Source: Sepioteuthis lessoniana (taxonomy: Eukaryota > Mollusca > Cephalopoda > Myopsida > Loliginidae). From it: DNA of 64,000 bases. Made by a program: the position numbers and the translations under genes. The notes beneath the pieces were generated by a model. That model searched no databases. It was given only the letters and a program-made list of their open reading frames with translations, and was not told where the DNA came from. Where the stretch lies: the NCBI GenBank assembly GCA_963585895.1, contig OY757921.1, positions 52,391,669 to 52,455,668 of the forward strand, in the 5' to 3' direction. This document shows positions 56,540 through 64,000 of the stretch, in pieces; positions within the stretch are counted from its first letter, which is position 1, and each line of letters opens with the position of its first letter.

Positions 56540-58220
56540 CCATTATCATTAGTAGAAATAATAGTAGTAGTAGTACTTTCGAAGTTTTCCAGCTTTAACT
56601 GGTGGATGTCAATTGGAGTCTGAGCTGAGTATTTTATCCGATCTTAACAATGCTGTAGTCTTAGTCCTCTGATGTTCAATTCATCCACAGTTTTTTCCAA
56701 GCTTTTAGAGACCATTCCAAGTGCACCAACAACAATTGGTATTACCGTCACCCTCGTGTTTCTCAGATACTTTTAATTCTCTTACAAATTCCGAGTTGTT
56801 GTCTATCGTTCACCTTTCTTTTATTTTTTTTCTCTATAGTCTGCCGGAACACTAGATAACATTTTTTCTTACTAATTACCCCAAGGTCTGGTCATTTGGT
56901 TGGGACTTGCTGATCCTTTTTTTATCGCGGAATCACAAAGAATTTTATTCATTTCATTCTTTTGAACGGCTTCTCTTTTTTGTATATACCATTTGATAGT
57001 ATGGTCAAATTTTTATCTCTTGCACAATTCCCTGTGGATCACTTTTCCCACCCAGTCGTGCCCACTCTTCTATTCATTTTGTGTTAATTTGCTGCATTCG
57101 CTTGTTATGCAATTAAACGTTTTATCTCTGCCTCCACCTATCGTACACTTGTAATTCTGATAGGTTTTATTAATTTTCAATATAATCTAATTGATCCATA
57201 TAACTTTGTTTTGTGTTTCCTATTAAGAGATTCCGTGTATAACTAGAGATTTCCTTTTTTTCAGTTACGCACTGGTCTTTTCCTGTACAATCTCTGCAGT
57301 TTGTAGCTAGCAGTATCCATAGCTATGTTTTCTTCCCATTTCTGTTTTCTAGTTTTCGTTGTTTTTCTGCTTGTTCTTTGTTGACATTGCTGTTACGGGC
57401 TGCTCTTATGAGTTTTTCTTTGCATTTAGTAATGATTTCTTCAAGTTCTTGTATTAAAGCATCAATGAAATCTTCAATGCTGTCCATTCCTCTTTTTCCT
57501 TCTTTACATCAGCCATGCTCAGTCGCTATCATCCCTCTGGTGACAGGACATGAGCATCGTCATCAGATTCCTTTCCTGTTGGTCCACTTGTTTAAGTTTC
57601 CTTCCATTTTAAGAATGTTGAAGAGTATCTCTAAAGGCGGACTTCCCTAGTGTTTATTTCTTTGTTGAGATTTCCGTTGCAGGGCTTAATTTCGAGAATT
57701 TTTTCTTGTTATTCTGAGGAAGTCATTTTTTATTTTTTTGTTCACCACTGTTTTTTTTTATGAGGTCTGCATCCCAAGCACAAGTAATTTTCCTTCTCTC
57801 CGAGCGTTTTGACCCTTTCCTGATTTGTTAGTTCTTTATCATCTGTAGTTTTCTATTCCAACTTTGTTTCATCAACATGGACCATATTTCAATGCCGAAT
57901 CTAATTCGTCTATATTGGCTAAATATTCTTATTGTTTGAATGAAAATCTCGTTCTTTTTCATTGACAATATTTTGATAACACCCATGTACATTAGGTGAT
58001 TGATCTCTTGTGAGTTTGTAAACTTGTTGCCCGCTGTGCACTTCCTAATTGTATAATTGAATGGTATGATTACTGCAATAAATAGCAGTGGTAAGATTGA
58101 GTTTTCCTGTTATATACCTCTTTAGGGTTTAACCTCTGTTAGGATTACCCCCCCCCCCGCAGCAAGCTCCATTTTATAAATTTCCATGGTTTTCGTGATA
58201 AAATTTACAATTTTCTCTGA
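56540..58220 (-). mobile_element. LINE-B copy B5a, 5' truncated
   Basis: The 3' end follows ATT/AGT repeats. It holds 'aactggtggatgtcaattgg', 'ttttatccgatcttaacaat', 'attggtattaccgtcaccct', then the nuclease-side region 'ctctatagtctgccgg', 'ttgcacaattccctgtgg' and the RT-side region to about 58220, where it meets the 3' end of B5b. All frames are broken. Confidence 0.7.
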
Positions 58221-58333
58221 TTAGTATCGTTATTCCTGTGAGAGTTTTTCTCACCAGAATTAGATGATGGTTTTGAATTGGAATTTGAGAGACAGCAAGT
58301 TTTCAGAACCTTTCTCTGTATTCTGTCCGATCT

Positions 58334-58555
58334 TTAAAAAGTTTGGATGAACTCTACTTGTCCTCTTATTTCCGAGTTTCCCTGTCTCCTTAACAATTCT
58401 TGGGGGATTGTACCAAGCGCACCAATTACAGTTGGTATCAGTGTCACCTTCATGTTCCATAGATTTTTTAGTCCTCTTGCATGGTCTAGGAATTTATCTC
58501 TCTTTTCGCTTTCTTTTAATTTTACTCTGTGGTCTGCCGGGACGGCAAAGTCCAC
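58334..58555 (-). pseudogene. Restriction-like endonuclease fragment of LINE-B5b
   Basis: A 73-codon frame reads MDFAVPADHRVKLKESEKRD, then LDHARGLKNLWNMKVTLIP and VIGALGTIPQELLRRQGN. The first part (VDFAVP-x-D) is where the PD-(D/E)xK core's second acidic residue lies in R2-like LINEs; this rests on family knowledge. The upstream RPD half is in the broken 58600-58690 region, which is cut by the insertion at 58694. This stretch is the most conserved part of LINE-B and recurs at 29797-30006, 35847-36068 and 37286-37486. Confidence 0.65.
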
Positions 58556-58693
58556 TATTTGGCAGGTTCTCTTTTTTGTTATTAACTATCACTATCTCTA
58601 AGTCTTGACATCTCGCTGAAATTAGGTGATTTGTTTGTGTCTCAAAATACCAGAGAACTTATTGCATCTCATTCACCAGTGCAGATTCTAAGT

Positions 58694-59390
58694 TGTGCAT
58701 ATGTTATATCGTCATCTACAGCATCATAACGACACAATAATAAAGACGCGCGCAGGAAGACTTCTTTAGAAAAATATGTACCTCTCACTTTATTGCAAGG
58801 GTTCGAAAAGGGTTACTCAAGGTTTGCGTGTGAGAGAGAGTTGGAGACCGAACAAAAACTTCAATATTTTGACCTCCACTCTTATGGCCGTTAACGTTGT
58901 GTCATTCTCGTTCTCCTGGTGCTCAACCGGAGGCCCTGGGGTCCACTCTGCTGGGTGCTGGCTTTCTTTACTGCAATTTTTCTGGTCCCCAAACACCATT
59001 GGGGTTCCCGAGGGCCCCCTTGGCCGGGTGTGGCTTTCCCTACCACACCTCGTCTATAACTCCGTCTCCAACTGTCTGGAACTCCACTTGAACTCTGTCT
59101 TGACTGAGTTATATAATAGTTTAACGCCCACTAGATCGCCCACTCGATCTTTGAAATCGCATGTTTAATCGTCATCAAGCGGAAATAACTGTCATGCAGT
59201 TCAGAGGTCACTCTCTTCCGGTGCGTCAGTCTATGAGAGTATCATGGGTTTTTTTAGCTTGTCCCATTTTGTTAGCCAATTTCCGCCCACGCGATTTCCT
59301 CTCCTAACTGCCACTAGAATGTGTCACTTCCTTCCGGTGCATCTCTTTGAATGGCATTTGGGGTCGGGTCGAAGGTCAAAATATTACACA
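58694..59390 (-). mobile_element. LTR-like insertion in LINE-B5b
   Basis: LINE-B sequence is broken at 58693 and resumes at about 59391 ('tataccatttg'). The 697-bp block begins TGTGCAT and ends TTACACA, so the ends are TGTG..CACA. It is GC-richer than the LINE. On the minus strand it has a TATATAA at about 59108-59115 and an AATAAA near 58788, about 95 bases from the end, as a solo LTR would. I could not find a clean flanking duplication, and the phrase 'cttccggtgc' occurs twice inside (near 59215 and 59332). It has no coding frame of note. Confidence 0.4.
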
Positions 59391-62224
59391 TATACCATTT
59401 GTTTGTGTGGTCAAATTCAAACTTCTTATACAATTCCTAGTGAATCACTTTTTCCACTCAGTCGTGTCTAGTCTTATATTCCGTTTTGTGCTAATCCACT
59501 GCATTCACTGATAATATGATTATTAACTTTGTCTTTATCACCACTTAACCTACATTTAATATTTTGTTGTGTCTTATCTACAAGTTCTTTAACATAGTCG
59601 ATGCTTATGGCATTGTTTTGTGTTGCTGTTTGAAGAGGTTTAGTTTCTCTCTGAAGGTTTCCATTTCTTAGCTATGTTCAAGTATTCTCGTATGGGATCT
59701 CGCTAGTTTGTTGCTTGAAATATCGTTACAGTTGTTTGTCTTCCCATTTTTGTGTTTTGTTATTGTTGTTCTGTTGATTCTTGTGTTGTTTCTGGTTGCT
59801 GTAATTAGTCGTTCTTTGCTCTTTTTTATATAGTCTTCGAGTCGTCATATTGATTTATCGACGCTATCTAGAATGCAGCATTTTTTCTTTCTTTTCTTGA
59901 AACATAGCCTGTCTATATCCTCTCTCGGGTGTAAGGCCTTATGCACCATCATTGGTTTTCTTATTCTCTGATTCATTTGTTGACGTTATTCCCTCGTCCA
60001 CTTCAAGACTGATTACGAGTTCATTACAAGGAGAACTGTCCAGGTTTTTATCCCTTTGATGAGATTTCTGCTTCATAGTTTGGTTTCGAGTAGTTTCCTC
60101 GTTCTCCTGAGATGCTTAAAAAATTGTCAATAATCTCCTATGCTTTGATACTCCCAAGTACTTGTAAGTTTCCTTTTCTCCGAGGGTTTTAATTTTTTCT
60201 TGATTTGGTAGTTCTATTACTTCCGTCGCGTGTCATTTCCTACTCTTCATTATAAGCATGACTCAATTTTCTATGCCAAATTCCATCCCAATATCCTAAA
60301 TATATCCTCACTTCCTGTATAAGAGTTTCTATTTCTTTTTCATTTTTGGCAAATGTTTTTTATGTCGTCCACGTACATTAGGTGATTGATTTTTTTGCGA
60401 TTTATCAAGTTTGTATCCACTAGTGACTTTTCTAAGTATATGATTGAATATTATCTTTGCTATCACAAATAGTAATGGTGATAGCTCACTGGTTTATAAC
60501 CTCAGCTAAATTTTTTCCTCTAATAGTCAATTCCACCTTCCTGTTTTCATAGTTTTTTCGATAAACTTTGTTATTTGTCATATATCTTGCACATTTTTAA
60601 GACAGGCTATTTGCAGGACCTTATTTTATACTTTTTTGTTGTCAATCCGTATCATTTCGTCTTGTTTTCCTGTCCTTGAGGAGGTGTTGATCAGTGTCTA
60701 GTAGATCAACTGTTTCTCTTGTTCCCAAGTGGCATTGAATCGGTTCCTCATGGAACGGTCTGCGGCTTATTAGTAAATAGTAAGTCTCCACTCGAATTAG
60801 TGCCGTTAGTATATTCCATATCAATCGGTAGGAACGTGATAGGTTTAGTATTGTTAGGGGCGGTTCATTTTCAGGGTCTTTTTCTATCTGGGTAGTCTTT
60901 CCTTTAGTCATCCAGTCCAGAATGTCGATTTTTTATAAACACCAATTGATTTCGATAGCCAGTCTGCGTGGATGGAAGTTAATTTTACATACGAGAATCC
61001 ATCATGACCAGGGGGTTTCCAATTTGCTACATTTTTGAGTGTTGCTCTCAGTGACTCGAAGTGTATTTTTGCCTTAAGGCCTTCTTCGAGTCCTTGTAAC
61101 TAAATTTTCATGTTGTTTATCCGTTTGCCTTTTCTGTTATATTCTCTTTGTTCCCATATTTTGCTCCAAAGTTGTTTGAATTTCTTCGCATCCAGTCGTT
61201 GATATGTATTCATAAATTCTCCCCCTAATTGCTGTGTTGATGGTATTGTTTGATCCTGTCTCGGTATTTTTCTGTCTTCCTTCTTTCGTCAGTACCTTCT
61301 GATTAATGTCCTCAAGTTGTATAGTTTGTTTTACTTGCTGTGTTACTTTTCTCTTTTTGTACTAACATATTTCAGCGTTTTCCCTCTGTCTTAGCATTTT
61401 GGATCGTTGTCGTAGATTTCTTTAATGGTGTTTCCAGTTTAATTTCTTATCCAGGTTTTGAATTTCTGTTCTTGTTACTTAGGGTAACATCGATTTTATC
61501 ACAAACTTATTTCGTTCCCGCATAGATACGTCTGTTTAATTCCGAGATGTTCGTTGAGGTATTTATCAATAATCTGTCAATTTTTTCAGTTTCTACCTTG
61601 ACTGATTTCCAATGTTGGTTCCTGAGAGCTGGTAATGTGGTCTTCTTTTCGGACATAATTCTTTTCATAATCACTGCAGTAATTTTTTCTTCTGGTATTT
61701 GTTCTGTGGTGTTTGGGTGTTTGGTGTTTTGATTCCTATGACTGTGCGTTTCAATTCAGTTGGAGCGTTTGTGTTTTTTTTCAGTATTTAACGTGGCATG
61801 TTATCCTAAATTTAGCACATTCTTCCCAGATTTCTGTTATTCTTTTCCTATACAGTTTTTGTGTCAGGTTACTCCAAAAATAACAGTGAAGTACAAGTTA
61901 GTTGTGTTCTCAAGTGCATTTTCTTTGTTGATGTCAACGATATAACTGGTTGTATGTATACCTGAAAAAAAGGAACAGCTAACATAGGCAGGATGACGAT
62001 CGGATCCTCATGCTGGCTATCAAAAGAGCACCTGCCGATGATGATGGCAAAACCTGTTGTCTGTGAGCTACGTTGAATCATGTTTCGATCTGTCATTTTT
62101 TCATGGGTAAAGGTTGTGATTAAAGCAGACCCAAGTATTGTATATAACCTGCGCTCCTTACACAAATAGGACCATGTACTCCTATAGTAAGAAAGTTTAA
62201 AGCGGGTCACGGAGAGGAAAGAAT

Positions 62225-64000
62225 TTTTTGTTAATTTATAAAGTTTTAACTTATTTATAATCTGGATTGCATTTTTTCATTTTTACTTTACCGTATTAGC
62301 GATATTTTGTACTTTAAATCCTAAGGTATATGCGAGTATCCCTATATTATGATCTTGGCTTTGCTTTTTAAGAATGTAATATCATTTGTATCTTGTTGTT
62401 ACTACTTAGTGGTTTTGATTTGAAAAAAATTAGTCACGTGAGTCCGATGATTCTTTTATCTTTTTCCTTTGTTACCTCCCTTATTTTCAACACTCTTTAT
62501 CCATCTCTTAATTACGGTTTTAAACCATCTTTATATGAAATTTACACAAACTTACGTATTCAAACATAAATTGTACAAAATTTAAAAGAAAATAAAAAAA
62601 TAAAGACCTGATACATGTGATTCAATTCGATAGTATCGACATAACTTTAAATATTCAATGCCCATTTTGTCTTTTGAAAATCATTAAAGATTATAGCAGA
62701 GATTTTTTTTTCTTTTTCTTTCGGACCATTCCTTTCTGTGACTGTCTTTTGAAGGATGGAATTTCGTTCAGTTTTTTTTAAACTTGAAACTATATCATTG
62801 TTTGTATAAAGAATAGTAACTTGTTATTATTGTCTACGAATAAAGATCATCCATGAAACCATATCGAAATAATATCGACTTTAGCATTAAACGGCCCAAT
62901 AAGTATTATATTTATACAATTTTATCCGTATGCAACCGGCAATTTTGACTTGACATAAATTAACAGTCTCCTTAACAGTTTACCACTTGTCTAAAATATT
63001 CAGCTCTGTCAAAACTGTTCCAAGCTCATTAATTTCTCCAGTTCTTATCGAGGCTTGCTTATTTGCTTGTCTTTCTCTTTATTTCTGTTCAGTAAAAGGG
63101 AAAAATCAGAATTTGATGATTTTCATCTTGTTCCTAAGTGTCAAATATGTTAATCGTTATCTTGTTCTTTTTCTTCCCTTTCTTTCCTGTTTCCTAGCGT
63201 TTTTCATCATTTCATTTACTCACCTCTTTATTTTAGAAAATGTTCCTCTAAGTTTTTTTTCTGTTCAGTGATTCCATGTCTTCTATACTTTCTGTTCTTT
63301 ATAGATTCCACATTATTCGTTTTCCATCGTCTTACACCTTCTCGGCTCATAACTTTCAAAAATATTTATCTAGTCATCCATTTTCTCCTCCTTCTCTTCT
63401 TTTTTTACATCTCACCTCAGTGCATTCTCTTATTTTCATTTCTTTCTAATCATTGTCTGGTCTTTGGTTTTTATCCTCTTTCTTTTTAGGCTTCCTTTCA
63501 CTTTTTGCTTCAATTTATTTCTTTTACTCATTTTTCTTTATCTATTTCATCTAAGCTATACCTTTCTCATTATTATTCCTCTTCTTTTTTCATTAAATAT
63601 TTCTCCTTCGATTTACTCCTTTTTGGCTTTAGAAACTTTCTTAGTATACGCCTTTACGCATCGCTACTTACATGACTTTATAACTTTGCTTAGAGCAAAT
63701 AAGAGAAGCAGAAAATATTCATCAGAAGCCCGTAAGAAATCTCAAAAAACAAAACAAAAACTGCTATTTACTATAAAAGATTATCAAAAGCAATGAAAAT
63801 TGGTGGGGAACAACTAACAGCATTTTTTCTATTTTTATTTTAACCAAAATGATCTAAAAATAAGGATATGACAAAACTGAAAATGCATTTTTTAAAATTC
63901 TGGGTGCCTGTTAGACATTATATTTTGGAAGCCAGTGCATTTTTGGAAGAACTTTGATGTACTAAATAAGACAACGAAAACGGTCTTAAAAGTTATGAAA
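62225..64000. other. Anonymous T/C-rich sequence
   Basis: No supported gene. 62980-63660 is strongly T/C-biased on the plus strand, producing long Phe/Leu/Ser-rich frames (for example 63268-63489 and 63464-63796) that I treat as by-products of composition. A short-repeat tail-like phrase, 'tttagcattaaacggcccaa', lies near 62880. Confidence 0.5.

Larger units (their letters stand above)
58225..62220 (-). mobile_element. LINE-B copy B5b, longest copy, with an insertion
   Basis: From its 3' end near 58225 the order is: 3' signature, nuclease (58260-58690), an inserted block (58694-59390), continued nuclease ('caattcctagtgaatcactt'), RT and 5' half up to about 62220 ('ctatagtaagaaagtttaaa'). The minus strand at 58334-58555 gives DFAVPADHRVKLKESEKRDK and NMKVTLIPTVIGALGTIP. 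Without the insert it is about 3.3 kb. It is the best guide to element order in the window, but no frame is open for more than about 100 codons. Confidence 0.7.

Noticed and set aside
58776-59168. A 130-codon plus-strand frame as a host gene
   Set aside because: It lies wholly inside the 58694-59390 insertion, has no recognisable domain, and competes with other open frames on both strands in this GC-richer block.
63040-63796. Several long Phe/Leu/Ser-rich frames that look like membrane proteins
   Set aside because: They overlap one another in different frames within a T/C-rich strand; the hydrophobic look comes from base composition, and no start context, splice signal or motif supports a gene. 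The same holds for 31132-31496, 33512-33802 and 43788-44085.

Overview
This window is intergenic or intronic DNA from a large, AT-rich, repeat-laden animal genome. No host protein-coding gene can be supported. The repeats point to a mollusc, most likely a cephalopod: long AT, CA/TG, CT and ATT microsatellites, tRNA-headed SINEs, and two LINE families of a kind I associate with octopus and squid assemblies. The organism is an inference; no host exon is present to confirm it.

Two LINE families dominate. LINE-A encodes an AP-type endonuclease plus reverse transcriptase and ends in a (GAT)n tail, which is RTE-like. It has five copies: A1 (10190-13254, +), A3 (17285-18935, -), A4 (19628-20030, -), A2 (22304-24099, mainly +), A6 (38965-41456, mixed) and A5 (49638-52715, -) make six blocks, of which A3 is an older, diverged one. 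I could find target-site duplications by eye for four of them. Three of those four (A2, A4, A6) carry an inverted 5' segment, the mark of twin-primed integration. LINE-B is an older and more broken family, nearly always on the minus strand. It has a reverse transcriptase followed by a C-terminal restriction-like endonuclease. Its 3' ends repeatedly abut ATT-rich trinucleotide sequence, and in two places (35820-37566 and 56540-62220) copies lie head to tail.

The clearest single find is at 2767-5252. A 2.49-kb cut-and-paste DNA transposon sits inside LINE-B copy B1. It has imperfect terminal inverted repeats of just over 100 bp that begin CACTG/CACTA, a TTA duplication, and a broken transposase-like gene with N-terminal Cys pairs. 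The same protein family is usually left uncharacterised in invertebrate genomes. A dimeric tRNA-headed SINE later entered this transposon, giving a three-layer nest.

Region by region: 1-6068 is LINE-B1 with two insertions; 6380-10190 has a LINE-B scrap, anonymous sequence and a 480-bp-period tandem duplication; 10190-24110 holds LINE-A copies separated by AT-rich sequence and SINE-like repeats; 24111-32580 is mostly anonymous with microsatellites, two strong palindromes and a degenerate tandem array; 32590-37566 is LINE-B; 37571-49628 holds microsatellites, SINEs, LINE-A6 and a large inverted repeat (42682-44938); 49638-56095 holds LINE-A5 and SINEs; 56540-62220 is a pair of LINE-B copies, one with a 0.7-kb LTR-like insert; the rest is T/C-rich anonymous DNA.

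Nothing here looks able to act together as a pathway. The relationships are those of parasites: SINEs depend on LINE machinery, and later elements have landed in earlier ones. All reading frames of the elements carry stops, frameshifts or deletions. Identities and family names are from reading translated motifs; no alignment or database search was run.
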